DNA of 64,000 nucleotides from Strix aluco (Eukaryota > Chordata > Aves > Strigiformes > Strigidae). Where the stretch lies: positions 94,556,654 to 94,620,653 of the forward strand of contig NC_133971.1 of assembly GCF_031877795.1 (NCBI RefSeq), given 5' to 3'. This document shows positions 27,301-40,606 of the stretch, piece by piece. The notes under the pieces were generated by a model, which saw only the letters and a list, made by a program, of their open reading frames with translations, was not told where the DNA came from and ran no database searches. A program made the position numbers and the translations under genes. Every line of letters begins with the position of its first letter. The first letter of the stretch is position 1.

Positions 27301-30300
27301 GAAGACCTTGGGGCAAACCCACTGTCACTACTGCAAGAAGGAGCAAGAATTGATTCACAACAGGTGGGATCTCACAGTGGGATGTCCTCAGCACGCTGGC
27401 TAATCCCAAAATCCTGTGTCAAGGCCTGGTCTCAGCCTGAATGTGTGTTCAGGGAGCTGAGCGGTGCACGGCCGCATGCGAGACCTCGGGAAGAGCTTCC
27501 CCCTACTTTCAGAGAAGGCAGCAAGTCGTCTCCACTGAATGAGTAAATTTATGGTTTTCAAGCAATAATCAAGCTGAGAGTGCAAATGAAACCAAGAGCT
27601 GAAGCAGGAGTAGCTGTCGTGTTGGGCACACCTTTGGTGCTCTTAGTGGGAAACCCGAGAACACGTGGGCTTTGCAAATAAAACTCTGCTAGTGGTGGGA
27701 TTTTGGGAAATGAGGCTCTTTTGGAAACTGGAGCAGCAAGCTGGAAGTGCTGTCCTACACAAGGGTTTGCGATGTTGTGCTTTGGATGTTGATTTTTGGA
27801 TGTTTTTTGTGTCGTAGCATCATCTACTAAGTCACCAACTTCGGCATCAGGAAATTCAGAGAGGCAGAAGCGGATGCTGTTCTAAAAACGCGACTGCAAA
27901 GGGCAAGCGTGGCACTTACATACTTTAATATAAATTACTGAGCTTGTTTCTCCCTAATTGTACTATTTTGAACGGACTCCCAAGAAATGCCTGAGCTTTT
28001 TACAAAGGTAGAAGAGGAATCTCTCACCAATGTGGGTTGAAGTAGCTGTGAAGTGCTCAGGCCAAGGAAAAGGATTTGGATTTTCCTAGATTGTTTTTTT
28101 TTTTTTTTAAATCTGTGGAGGAAGGGAAATGTTTCAGGTCAAAGCATAAGCTTACATTTTTCTATTTTAAAAGCACTATTTTGCAACAAGTATCCTGGCA
28201 GATTTGACATATGCATTCAAAGTTTTAGATAAGGAGGACGTGATAGTTTTGAATGTGAATTTTTGGGTAGATCTACTTTAGCAGAGCTGTGGCTGGTGCA
28301 AGGTATAGCGGGATTTGGAAGAAGAGAATGGAGACAAATGTGGCTGTAGGAAAGGGCTGATTTAGAACAATCTGGACCCAGCCTGAACTAAATCCAAGTT
28401 GTCAGGTAGCAGCTGGTAGCAATTAAGAGTTGCACCACATGTAAGTACAATTTCTTCTTCTTTCTGAAAGGGTCTGAAAAGAGAAAGCAGATGACTAGGG
28501 GCTCTGTGCTCCCCAGCAGCAATCCTGGATTTAAGGAAGGTCTGTAGTCGGTGTTATGTGACCTGACTGTTCCTGCTGATACTTTTTCTTACCCTTGGTC
28601 ATGTCTATTTAGCTTCTGGTCATTATGTGTCAGGGATTGTCTGTGCCGTAGGGACTTGCTTTTCTACTGAGTAGATCAGTAATATAATCATTTCTAAGCA
28701 GATGTGTGCATAGGAGAGGTTTCTGTTTTTTCAATAGACTCTCCTGGATAGGATTCTCTACTATTAACCTCTGACTAAGGCTTTTCTTGCTTTAACATGG
28801 GCTATTTATAGTATTTTTCTATTCTGTCAAATTCAGTTCCAGGGAACCAACATCTTAAAAAGAGAAAGGACAGAAAGACCAATAGATGGCTCGTGTTCCA
28901 ATAGTCCTTACTTCTTTAAGAAACCACATTAAAAACATACAAAAGGATGAAATAATCATCAATTGAACCTTTTCTATCAATTTACTATTATACTGACAAC
29001 ATTTGAAAGTGAAGACCATTGCCAGCTGTCCAGGTTTTTGCACAGCACTTCGGTATGTGATTGCTGCACCTTCCTGAGGTTTCCCACAGCTTCGTCTGAG
29101 TATGTGTGAATTGATTTCCTAAGCTTAGTTAACCCTGAATATCTCACATGAATTTGTGGAAATCTTGGAAAGTTCTTTGGTTGTCTGTAGAAGGAGCAAG
29201 TCTTGGAGAAAATTTGTAAGGACAGCACAAGGTTATCTTTTCCTTGGTATGCACAGGTACCCCACGACAGGCGTGACGTCAGCTGTGGATCTGTGACCTG
29301 GGAAAACACTTCTGCAGCCTCACACGCTGCTTCTCCAGCAGTTCCCGGTCAGCTGCTAGTTCTGCCCAGCTGTCCCAGGAAGTCAAAATGGGTAAAAATG
29401 GCAGCAAAATCACCCACGTGTTCCTTGCATTGCCCTTTTCTGCCCAGTTGTTGCTCAGCTGACTCATCCCCCTTGGCTTTTTTTAGGTTTCCCAACCAGT
29501 ACTGCAACGTGCCAGTCACTGGGGTGCCGATGCTGGTTTGCCAGGAGCTGGACTGGCTTCACCAAACATTTTTAAAAAGCTTTATTTAGATCTACACAAC
29601 TTTGGGGTAGTAAAAAATTTAAATTACCTCTGGCTGTACCTTTGGGAACGTGTTGTTAAGTAACCCTTTGCTCTGCTGGCCTTTGGACAGCTCTGGTTTT
29701 AATTTATTCTGAACCCTCCCATGCTGTTGTGAGGTTCAGCTGGGACATCTGTAATGCCTCTGGAGTAATCACAGCAGCGTTTTATCCAGGGCTGTTGGTA
29801 GAAAAGGTTGTCTCATTGGGAGTAATTATGGGAGTCACGACACCTCCCCGCTGAAAGACATCCTGCACGGGGAGGACCAGTTTCTCTGGGTACTTTGAAG
29901 CAGAAGGTCAGCTCAAAGGGCATGGATACTTATTTCCTGCTGATTTCCATAGTCCCAGAGGAGAAGGTGGTTGTTCTTTCAATAACTAGAAAATTGCATT
30001 CTCCAGGTTTTTTATAACCAGCTATTTCACCAGTTCCAGACTGCCAGAACTGCAGGTGGGAGCGGAGTGTAGATAATTCACAAGCCAACCACTTAGCAGG
30101 AATTTCTCAAAGATTGTACAAAATGTAGAATGGACCCCAAAACCAGAGGTGAAATCAAAAATGTAACTGGATATATTTTCTGTTCCAGAAACTGATGATC
30201 TGGTTCTCAGGTGGAATCTGTCCAGGTGATGCCCAGAGGCACTATCTCCCCTGTCTGGTTGGGGTTTCTTGGTGGTGTTACTCTGCTCCAGGCCCCTTGG

Positions 30301-31383
30301 TTTGCAAAGGTTCACTGCTGGACACCAAATTTATGAAGCCCACTGTGAAACCACTGAGCAGCTTCAGATGCACACGAGGGCTGGCTTCCCTCACAGCTCT
30401 GCTGCGAGATAAATGGGCCTCGAGAAGAGTCTGGCTTTGTGCATGTTGTAAGTTTTCTTTGCACTCGCTCAAGAGGTGCATGTAGATGGTGCCCCCATGT
30501 CTCCATGAATCTCAAGAAAATCCCTACCCTGAAAACCACATTTTGTCTTTCAAATGGGTTTATAAATGTTATTGGATTTGACACAGAGCTTGAAGTAGGT
30601 CAGAAGTAGCTGTGACTGTCACCTACAGAGAGGCTGGTTGGTAGGAGGAGTAAAGTTGTTGCAGGGAAATTTGTCAGTCGTGGTAAAGGTTTCCCACATA
30701 AAAAAAAAAAATCAGTTCCAACTTCAGTAAACAGACTGTGTAAGCAGTTACTTCCTATAAATGGGAGTAAATGGTCCCTCTTGAGACAGTCATGGGACCT
30801 GGCAGAGCCTGTGAATGAATTTTTGGAGGCTGTGAGGTGGGCACCTTCCTTGGAAATAGATACAGAGGGATGAGAGAGGGACTGTGCTACCAACCAGCCT
30901 TTTTAGCTGTTTGGTATCACAAAGCCAACGCCAAAGATTTGTTTGTCTGAAAAAAAACAAATGTCTGAAAGTTGATGTTTGAAGTTTCTCCTCAGATCTA
31001 CTTGGGCTGGCCGTGGTGTCTTTTGTGGTGCCTCATCCCGTGCACATCCTTTAAAATCTTTGTTGCTAATATATTTTTCTAAAAAAATACTGTAATTACA
31101 TCTTTTAAGGTGTTAATTGGAATATTTTATGTAAAGGTGAAGCGATGCCTGAGGGCTAACAGGTTGCTACCATCATACTCCCAAGGAATAGTGAGATGTG
31201 TGAGCCCATAACCAGCAACTGGTTAGGTTTAGTGAAGGGTTTCAAGTACAACCAGTGCCCATGCAGATTTTATTCACTTTAATAAGTGTGCAGGGGGGTG
31301 GTTACCTGTGAGGAGTGGGGGATGATTGCCTGAGAGGAGTCTTTAGTGAATCAGTTGTGAAAATGTTGCATTTTTGCAAAGCA
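21316..31383. other. Longest CR1-free intergenic stretch
   Basis: About 10 kb free of recent CR1. It holds the 111-bp tandem duplication, a hairpin TCTGTGAC-N5-GTCACAGA at 24438-24458 and an enhancer-like block at about 24950-25450. A short inverted repeat (CAAGCCTT-C-AAGGCTTG) lies at 26893-26909 and T15 at 28094-28108. No gene is recognised. Confidence 0.6.
21693..21914 (+). repeat. Two-copy 111-bp tandem duplication
   Basis: Units 21693-21803 and 21804-21914 both run from ACAAGTTTATT to GAAGCTCTGAGG, with about a dozen differences. Because 111 is divisible by three, a frame stays open through both units (EEPKYFLFS and KELLGKRSSE appear twice). No protein match is recognised, and the repeat seems a local duplication. 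Confidence 0.85.
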
Positions 31384-31900
31384 CCTCGATGAGTGGGTTC
31401 AGTTTTGGGCCCCTCACTCCAAAAAGGCCATTGAATGACTCGAGCGTGTCCAGAGAAGGGCAACGGAGCTGGTGCAGGGTCTGGAGCACAGGTGTGATGG
31501 GGAGCGGCTGAGGGAACTGGGGGGGTTTAGTGTGGAGAAGAGGAGGCTGAGGGGAGACCTCATGGCCCTCTCCAACTCCCTGAAAGGAGGGTGCAGAGAG
31601 GGGGGATGAGTCTCTTGAGTCAAGGAACCAGCGCCAGGCCAAGAGGGAATGGCCTCAAGCTGCGCCAGGGCAGGGTCAGACTGGCTCTTAGGAAGGATTT
31701 CTTTGCAGAAGGGGTTGTTGGGCGTTGGAATGGGCTGCCCAGGGCAGGGGGGGAGTCCCCATCCCTGGAGGGGTTGAAGAGTCGGGCTGACCCAGCGCTG
31801 AGGGATGTGGTGGAGTTGGGAACGGTCAGTGTGAGGTTCGTGGTTGGACTGGAGGAGCTTCAAGGTCTTATCCAACCCAGATGATTCTGGGATTCTGTGA
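31384..31900 (+). mobile_element. CR1 LINE fragment, group A
   Basis: The 5' truncation falls exactly within CCTCGATGAGTGGGTTCAG. The 3' end is GATTCTGGGATTCTGTGA. The neighbouring 5' sequence (AAATGTTGCATTTTTGCAAAG) is unrelated host DNA. Confidence 0.96.
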
Positions 31901-34596
31901 AGCACTGCTGTTGAAACTTCCTTGGATTTGTCTGTAGTCCTTCTGGAGAGGTGGGATAACTTGGAAATTCTTCTAAATACTGTTCAAATGGCCTTCTTGA
32001 AACTTGGGAAAAAAAAAACCAAATAACTTCATGTATTCTTCATTAAAACACTGAAAAGTGATCGGTGTGTTGGATAAAGTTCAGTAGGGCACAATCAAGT
32101 GTTTAAAATGGCTGTGCTTAGCCCAGGTGTCCATCTGTCCTCTTAGCTCTTCTGCCTGAACGATGCTCCTCTGGAGTGTGATTTTACAGAGGATTTGGAT
32201 CTCTCCTACCTCCCTTTGTGCACCACCCGGTGCTGCCGGCGAGGCCAGGCAGCAGCAGAAATATTTGGAGAAATACTGAAGAAATACTCCTTCAGTATTG
32301 CCTGTTTGGGGTCCAGATAGAAACACTGAGGCAGGATGGGGGTCCCTGGAGCAGAGGGAATGTGTTCCTCATTTTTACCAAATTCATCCTCACGAATGAT
32401 CTGCGAGGACCATCTGTTTTAAACATGGACTGTGAGGCACTTCTGTTTTAAACGTTAACCTGTTGGGTCTGGGAGGGATTGTGGTTTTTTTTTTTCTGCC
32501 TTCTCCAAATGGTACTTTCTCCTGTTTTCCCAGATTTAGTGATGTGTTTTAAGCTCCCCAACACGTCTGGGTGCTGCCGTAGCTCTCGGAAAGGCCATTG
32601 TGGGCGCGGGATGTAAGTGCGTGCTGGAGGTGGTGGGTTCTCCCCTGAACTGGGATGGTTTCTAAATGTGTAGCTGGTGAGTGATTAAATTACCCATTAA
32701 ACACAGAACTGCTTGTCAGGCAGGATTACTAGCTGAGGTTTGGATTAGCCCAGCTTTCTTTTTTAATGTACCATGGTGTGTAGTCGCAGTCCTGCTGCAT
32801 TCTGGCAGGATTTAGTCCCTGGGACAGAATATAATTAGCATTTGAAAGCCTATAGGTCTCTTGCTAGTTTTGCTGGTGAAAGTGAATCCGTTCTTATGTA
32901 TAAATAAAGCACAAATCGTTATCTCAAGACGTTTTAGACCTCAAGGAAAATCTTAGACTGTATCATTCTGCTCATTACAACAGGTATTATAATAGATTCC
33001 CAATGCAAAAAAAGACTTGGGTGATAACATTCAAAGGAGACTGATTGGAAAATCTACATGATTTATAAAATACTTCTTGCTGAAGCACATGAAAAGTGTA
33101 ATGAAAGCATAATAGTAATTATATGAAATCCATACGAAGGATTCACACTGATACGGCATTTTGCAACAAAACCAAATTCCTGTGATGAGAGGAGAAAGAG
33201 ACAAAGAAATATGGTTTAAAAGACAGCGTTGAGGGAACCTGGATGTTCTGGAGGGGCTGGTGTTGACTGAAATAAAAGGTCAATTCTTGTTTTTGTCTGG
33301 AGCTGGCAAACTGCTGAGCCAAGCTGTCAGAATTGCTCCGGCTTCCCTTGGAGAGTCTGCCGTGGGCAAGTAAAATCAAGCAAACTTTGCTAAGGAACAG
33401 AAGTGCTGTGCGACAGGAGAGAAGCAAGCTGTGTTTGGGTAGACGGATGGGTTTCAGACGCTCATTTCTGCCCCTGGTATTGTTGAATTTTTACCACTTG
33501 CAGCTTTGTAGTGACCTCAGTGTTGGTTTTTCTTTTTAATTTTCCTAATGTTTAGGTGTAGCTGGGTAATTAGAAAACGTGTCGGAGAGCCCACAGCATT
33601 CAAACTATGGCTGAGGCAAATTTAAGTCCATCGCGATTTCCGTGAAAACTCTCGTGTCAATTTTTTTGTGAAATTTTGTTTGAAAAGGTATTATATGGCT
33701 TATGCTCCCTTCTCTCTTATTCTGCAACGTGCACTGAGTGACAAACAGACTAGTATTTCTGCCTCAGTGTCGCTTCACACGTGGCTCTACTACCTCTACT
33801 TTATTTTTGCTCTAATGACAACAGCCTTAAAGTGTTATTTCATTTTCTCAGAGCTGTTTTAATCCAGCAAATAAAGCAGCACACTTCAGTGAGCACTGAG
33901 ATGCAGCTGCCCTTAATTGTTCAGAATACAATATTTTAACTATTTCGTTTTAATCCTATACCGTGACATCAGAAGATGTAAGGCAATTTTAAAACACATT
34001 ATTTACACTTGTATAATTTCAGAACATAGGTGGGGATTTTTTCCAATACAAAATTTTCTGGTTTGTCTCATGAGATATTTTTGTTGTTGTTGTTAAAAGC
34101 ATTCCTTTTGTTTCTTTTTTTTTTTTTTTTTTTTTTTTCAAAACCACTGTGCTGCAAGGGGAAAAAAAAAAAGACTTTCAGTAAAGAGTCCTGGCTAGAA
34201 AAATACGTTAGACCCAGCTATTTTACAGGAATGCTGTGAAAGTCCAGATGAGACTTTGTGTAGTCCTGTGATGGGCAATTCATCTTGCCCGTGGACAAGT
34301 TTTAGGCTTGGTCAGGTGAATTGACCTTAGAAGGACCCGTATCGGCACATTAGAGTTACAGAGCACTATGGTGCTAAGCTTGGGCTAAGAAAATGAATTT
34401 TCATATGCCAGATTTAGTTTAGATAAATCCATTTTTAAATTTCTGCAGCACGCCTCCTCATGCTGGTTCAACACCCGGCGCAAAAATGGTGAGGAAATCA
34501 GTCCGGACCCAGTTACGGACTCAAAAATTCTTGTACCCCTGAGACTATTTGCATCAAAGGCTGGGGACAAAGCCATGTCCAGTAAAACGATTTGAA
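31901..34596. other. Intergenic stretch without a recognised gene
   Basis: Mostly AT-rich sequence, with the T24 tract as the only distinct element. Confidence 0.6.
34115..34138 (+). repeat. T24 tract beside a (TTG)n run
   Basis: Twenty-four T residues lie just after four TTG units (34081-34094). This could be a poly-A tail of a minus-strand retrocopy, but no source sequence is recognisable next to it. Confidence 0.85.
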
Positions 34597-34996
34597 GTGA
34601 TTGAAGGAGCTGGGACTGTTTAGTGTGAGGAGGAGAAGGCTGAGGGGAGACCTCATCACTCTCTACAGCTCCCTGAAAGGACATTGTAGAGAGGTTGGTG
34701 CTGGTCTCTTCTCACAGGGGATTAGTGACAGAACAAGAGGGAACGGCTTTAAACTGCAACAGGGGAGGTTCAGACTGGACATGAGGAAAAAATGTTTCCC
34801 AGCAAGAGTGGTCAGAGAGTGGAATAGGCTGCCCAGGGAGGGGGTGGAGTCACCATCCCTGGATGTGTTTAAGGGTCATTTGGATGAGCTGTTGGGGGAT
34901 GTGGTGTAGGGGAGAACTTTGTAGAGTCGGGCTGAGGGTTGGACTCGATGATCCCAAGGGTCTTTTCCAACCTGAATGATTCTGGGATTCTGTGAA
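34597..34996 (+). mobile_element. CR1 LINE fragment, group B, with intact ORF2 C-terminus
   Basis: The copy starts GTGATTGAAGGAGCTGGGAC. It keeps the ORF2 tail open from [17 protein letters not shown] through [19 protein letters not shown] and [19 protein letters not shown] to the natural stop TAG at 34907-34909. It ends GATTCTGGGATTCTGTGA. It lacks both disabling changes of group A. Confidence 0.96.
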
Positions 34997-36251
34997 AATG
35001 CTCCTTTCAGGAGTTTCTCTGTGCTGTCTGTGTGAGATCTCTGCAGAAAACTTATTTCCATCTCAGTGGTGTTGGGATGGTGATTTCCATCGCAGTGGTG
35101 GGGGAAATCCAGCCTTCCCTTTTGGGCACATATAGAGAGGGCAGGACGTGAAATGAGGGAGTTTATCTCTGGTGTATTAGATGTGGTGCTGTGATGAGTA
35201 GGTGTGTGGGTTCCCTCTGTTTGTTTCTGAAGCACGGCCAGTGTAAGTTATTGCCACGTCGCTGTTTCATACATCGGGAACCGGCAAATAAATAACTGCC
35301 GGCCGGCGAACGCTGCTCCCTGGCAGATACAGATTCCTGGCACTGAAGGATTAATGGCTTGAATAACTTTTTCAAATACCATTCTGCTGAGACAGCACGA
35401 ACGGGGCTCATGATCACTTTTTGTCACCTAATATGAGCCCTGAAAGGTTCAGTTAATGACGCTGCTGGAATAGAAAACCAGATTAGCTGTCGTATCTCAC
35501 CACTGGCGCTGCGGGGGAATCGGTCTGGGCTCACTTATCTTCCCTAAGCCACAACCAGCGCAGAGCTCGTGGTCAAAATACAGCCTCTAATTTCATTTTC
35601 TATCTCAAGTACGTATTTATTTGTGTGGAGCTGAATGTTTTCCTTCGTTCTGATTTCATTATGGTGAGGTAATTGATACCGAGAGGAGTACACTGGGCGT
35701 GACGTGGTCGCTGGTGCAGCATGTGATAACGCGTGTCTGGGAGGGATGGTTTGTACGTAGCAGGCAGAGCTTTTCATCTCCGTGGCAGATTCAAATCCCT
35801 GATGTGAAATGAATTAGGAGGATCAGTCCAGCCTGTATTCTAGTGGACTGATGCCCTTCACAAAGCACATTATTACTCTTGGTCCTAATTTTCACCTTTG
35901 CGGCAAACTCAGCCCGCAGCCCAAGAGCCTGAACAGACATGAAAACAGAAAATGAGCTTCCAGCTTTATCCCACAAGCTCTGGAGGCTGCTGGGGATCAG
36001 ACAACACCAGAGAGAGAGGATGGGAAAGCTTCAATTGCTGCTGTCCTGCGAGGAAACACGAAGCTAAAGTCAAGGTTTAACTTTCCAGGAACTACCAATT
36101 CAAAAATGACAACCATGGAAATTTATAATAAATTACACTCTTACATAGTTCTTTTGGTTTAAAAATTTCCCAGGGCCTCATCTTGGAAGCCAGCATCGTG
36201 ACCTCATTTTACAGTTTGCAATTGTAATTGCAATTTGACAATTTACAGTTC

Positions 36252-36821
36252 TGTCGTGGTTTAAACCCGGCCTGCAACCAAACCCCGCACAGCCACTCGC
36301 TCTCCCTCCCTCTGCCCAGGGGATGCGGGGAGGAATTGGAGGGGTAAAGTTAAGGAGACCTGTAGATTGAGATAAAAACCAGTTTAAGAATTGTAATAAA
36401 ATAAAACAATAACAATGATAGAAAGTGCAGAAATGCTCACCACCCGCTGACTGATACCCAGCTCGTTCCTGGCCAGCGATCCCAAAATACCAAGATCCCA
36501 AAACCACAATTCTGGAAGTGACAGAGAAACCCCCCTTCCTGAGCACCCCTCCTTTCTATCCTGAGCATGATGTTACACGATATGGAATATTTCACGGGTT
36601 AATTTGGGTCTGGGGCTCTGGCCATGCCCCCTCCCAGCTTCTTGTGCACCCGCACACGGGCAGGACAGGGGGAGTTGGAGAGACCTTGATCTCTCAGCAC
36701 CAACCGTAAACATCAGCGTGTTATCAGCTTCTTCTCATCCCAAATCCCACACTGAATCCAAAACACAGCACTATTCAAGCTACCACAAAAAATTAACTCT
36801 ATCCCAGCCAAAACTAGGACA
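36252..36821 (-). mobile_element. Solo LTR of an avian ERVL-like endogenous retrovirus
   Basis: The element begins TGTCGTGGTTTAAACCCGGC and ends AGCCAAAACTAGGACA, so it has TGT...ACA termini. Flanking pentamers AGTTC (36247-36251) and AGTCC (36822-36826) look like a 5-bp target duplication with one change. The body (CTCACCACCCGCTGACTGATACCCAGC, in two parts, then CCCTCCCAGCTTCTTGTGCACC) matches, from memory, a widespread avian class III LTR. In that LTR the promoter reads on the opposite strand, with a TATA box around 36555-36565 that is degraded here. No internal retroviral sequence adjoins it. Confidence 0.75.
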
Positions 36822-37635
36822 AGTCCCCGTGGGGTAAAGCACAGCAGAGATGATATGAGCTATTGCTGCAGGGACGCAGAGCAGAGGTGATTATATGCCC
36901 CTGTTGCTGAGCCCTGGCCAAGAGCTCCGTGCGCTGCCTCTGGTGCAAAATGACCAGTAGTTTGGCTTGGCAGGTTGCCCAAAATGGTGAGCGCTCAGTT
37001 CTCGTGAGAAGACATGAATTGCAAGATGACTCTCTCCTCCCAGATCCTTTGCACTACGCCGGAATCTTTTATTTCAAGCTTTTTGGAAGCAGACCTGTTG
37101 CTTGCCATCGATTTATATATGCCTGTTATAATCGCTCCTGTCAGTTATAACTTTTTACACAACTAATTGAAGAGCTGAAGGTTAAATTTCTTCTGCTTAA
37201 ACCGAAGGTAAAAGTGTGTCAGAGGAGCCGGCCCTTAATTGCTAGTGCTCGTTTCAGCTAACGAAAGCCTGCTGTTTCCTCAGAGCCATCTGCAGATTCA
37301 TCATTTCCAAGCTACGAGTTCGTGCTCCTCCATTTTCATAATTCAGTAAGCTGTTACAGTCCACAAGACTTTGATTTCTGGCTGTCAGCACTATGTAAAT
37401 CCACAAGTTTCTGTGCAGATCTCTGAACGGACACGTGGTTTCGTTACTCCGGCCCTCGCCGGAGCCTTGGGCTGCACGAAAAAGTGGGATTTGCATGCTG
37501 CAGTGGGAAGAAGCTGAGAGATTTGTGCTGCTCTGGTTATACAGGAAAACTAACTTAGCTCCTTCTGAAAACAAAAATTAATCACGTTCAAATTTTTAGA
37601 AAGGATTCAGGTCCCAGCAGCCTGAATGTGGAAGT

Positions 37636-37720
37636 GGGATTCAGGCCACTTACCTGCTGTGTGACTCGTCAGGTCGCTTAATCTCCCCCGTCCCTTACTT
37701 TCCCCTTTCATAAATGTCAG
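37636..37720 (+). mobile_element. MIR-type (CORE) SINE remnant
   Basis: CCACTTACCTGCTGTGTGAC, then a short gap and CGCTTAATCTCCCCCGTCCC, leading to CCTTTCATAAATG, follows the MIR core consensus as I remember it (CCACTTAC, AGCTGTGTGACC, ACTTAACCTC, CATCTGTAAAATG). Old copies are scarce but known in birds. The tRNA-like head is not convincing upstream. A search with the MIR model would decide. Confidence 0.5.
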
Positions 37721-38760
37721 AAAATTTGAGAGGTGTTATTTGGGAAGTGCTGGGAGATTTAGAGACAGGAAGCAGTAACGTTTGCTGTGCCTACAAATAC
37801 ACATTATAATTGCAACGTTACTCTATAAAATGAATATTTAAACAAAATACCTCTATATAGTCATCACACTTAAATATCCTTGCTTCTAAGTAAATTTATT
37901 TTGAGTTTATATGTAAACAAAAATGGGCGAAATTTGCTCTTTTGCCTTCATGCCTAGAAAACCCATTTTATTGAGAACGTGCCACATAGGGGTAGGGGAT
38001 CGTTCAAATTGGAGACAGTTGGTTTCCCTCAACGGTAACCAAATAACCAAAAGTGAGAATTAACTGCATGGTGGCATGAAGGTAGCAAAAGAACTTATTT
38101 ATGCACCAGAAAGAAGAGAAGGGAAGCAGAAAATAGGAGAAAATGTACAATAAAATCGGTGTGGACAAAAGAATCATAATTAAATGAATTATTACAATAG
38201 AAAAACACCTACAAAGAAGCAACAACATAGATAACATGCTAATTTCCAAAACTGCTAGAAGACACGAATAAAATTCCATTTTTCCCAAGCAGTTGGAGCA
38301 ATGAAAAATATGTATTATTACATGTGTCTGGCAAGGGGAGACCTTGTGGGAAAAGAATTATAATACACCGTTATGATGCCCTTGGAAGCGTAACGGGGAG
38401 CGTGTTCAAAGGAGCGATTTGGGAAGCAGGGAGGAGGGTGAGAGTTATTTGGGGACGTGAGTCCAGGCCCGTGGGCAGAGAGGTCACCTTGAGGGCAGCG
38501 CAATGTGGGGATATTAGTGTCCCATGGGTTATGGGACCTCCCGTATGTAAATTGGGAGGTGCCTGGCTGATCCCCTGCCCTCTGCCTGCCGTGGGTCTAT
38601 AAACCCCCACGCCAGGAACGTACCGCTCCACATGCTGGGATTAGTAACACAGTGGGTACAGTTAGAGATAAATAATGAGCAGCATAGTAATAACAATCCT
38701 GTTAAATAAATAACATCAAACCTGCTTGATGTCGTAAGAATTGTAGGCTCCTGGGAATTG

Positions 38761-39350
38761 GTATCAGCACTAGCGTGGCCAGCAGGGACAGGGAAGGGAT
38801 CTTACCCCTGGACTCGGCACTGGTGAGGCCGCCCCTCGATGAGTGGGTTCAGTTTTGGGCCCCTCACTCCAAAAAGGCCATTGAATGACTCGAGCGTGTC
38901 CAGAGAAGGGCAACGGAGCTGGTGCAGGGTCTGGAGCACAGGTGTGATGGGGAGCGGCTGAGGGAACTGGGGGGGTTTAGTGTGGAGAAGAGGAGGCTGA
39001 GGGGACACCTCATGGCCCTCTACAACTCCCTGAAAGGAGGGTGCAGAGAGGGGGGATGAGTCTCTTGAGCCAAGGAACAAGCACCAGGACAAGAGGGAAT
39101 GGCCTCAAGCTGTGCCAGGGCAGGGTCAGACTGGCTCTTAGGAAGGATTTCTTTGCAGAAGGGGTTGTTGGGCATTGGAATGGGCTGCCCAGGGCAGGGG
39201 GGGAGTCCCCATCCCTGGAGGGGTTGAAGAGTCGGGTTGACCCAGCGCTGAGGGATCTGGTGGAGTTGGGAACGGTCAGTGTGAGGTTCATGGTTGGACT
39301 GGAGGAGCTTCAAGGTCTTTTCCAACCAAGGTGATTCTGGGATTCTTTGA
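38761..39350 (+). mobile_element. CR1 LINE fragment, group A
   Basis: The copy runs from GTATCAGCACTAGCGTGGCC to a tail of GATTCTGGGATTCTTTGA. The conserved body ([16 protein letters not shown] followed by TGA) is intact. Truncation lies just downstream of the point where the 18.8 kb copy continues 5'. Confidence 0.96.
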
Positions 39351-40463
39351 ATTAAAACCTGTACCTTGTGCTGCACAAAACCTGTCTATGCCTTTTTATC
39401 CCTGTGCCTGAAGATGAAATGGCTCTTTCCGGCTTATTTTTTTCCAGTTTTGTTCTTGGACCACATGTAATTCTTGCACTTTGCACGTTGCATGATGTGT
39501 GGCTGTACCTTTCACATACCAGCATGTAGCATAATGGGACAGGAGCTATGAAGCCTCAGGGAAGCCTGGAGGAATCCCAGGAAGCACATGCTGACCGTGA
39601 GACCTGCAATTGCTGTAGTGTTAAATGGGTCAAACAGAGTGAGTTTTGGTCTAACTTTCCTCCAGCTGGCAAAGATTCTAGTAGAGGCCAATACAGAAAG
39701 CTTCTGAAAAAGCTGATTCTAATTCCCACGTCACCTATCTAACTCCTCTGTGCTCCTCCAGCTTCTGAGAGGGTCAGTCGTGCCGTGCCCTGACTTTTCA
39801 TTGAATGCCAGGGCAAACGGAGTTATCCCCGGAGATTTAGGTGGCAAAGGTTGAGAGCTGGAAAAGGGTAGGTGGCTTTTTGTTGTTTCTGCATTCCTGA
39901 ACACCACGTTCATTCCTGTACATGAGCATCGTGGTAGCTCCGTAACCCTGAACAACTCCCGGTAGCATTAACAGGAGCTGCACTGCACGTATTGTGTATT
40001 GTCCAGCCTGAGTTTCAGCCAAACCCTGAGAGCTTTTACTGTCACACACACACACATTATTTTATTGATCTACCAGCCGTGCTTTCTAGGTCATTGTAGA
40101 CAAATTTCACTTGAAAAGCCCAATGACTTGGTTCTCAGGGAAGGTTGGAGCTGGAGGGTCTCTGAGTGCAGCTCCAGGTGCAGGGAAAGGACTTGCCCGT
40201 GGAAATACGAGCCCCGTACCATGTGTCAGGTTGACCCCAGGAGACAAAAGTCGCCATCTTGCAGTGATAAGTGAATGCCATCTTGGGGTTAAATGTTTAG
40301 TGGGCCTTCAAGTTTATTATGCTAACAACTTTTACTGGCATCTGGCATGTAACACAGATGCATGAAATTTTGTGTAAGTATGAAAAATGTTAACAAAGCA
40401 AATTGCCTCTGCTTGTGTGTGTTTTTCAGGAGCTCTATTCCACAGCTGTTCTACATCTTACAC

Positions 40464-40492
40464 TATATATATATACACACACACACATATAC
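40464..40492 (+). repeat. (TA)n(CA)n microsatellite
   Basis: A TA run passes directly into a CA run. A separate (CA)7 tract lies at 40042-40056. Confidence 0.9.
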
Positions 40493-40606
40493 TATTGCTG
40501 TGTCTTGTAAACTCTCTTCGTGTCTGCATTCAACTAAACTCTGGTCTGACTAAGGGGGAACATTTCATGATGTGACATTTGGCACAAACTGTTCATAAAA
40601 AGAAAC

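Larger units (their letters stand above)
34997..38760. other. Intergenic stretch with a solo LTR and a SINE scrap
   Basis: Outside the LTR and MIR-like remnant I see only an 18-bp inverted repeat, TTGCAATT-GT-AATTGCAA, at 36216-36233, just left of the LTR insertion point. Confidence 0.6.

Noticed and set aside
34115..34138. Processed pseudogene tail (poly-A on the minus strand)
   Set aside because: No coding remnant and no target duplication could be recognised beside the tract.
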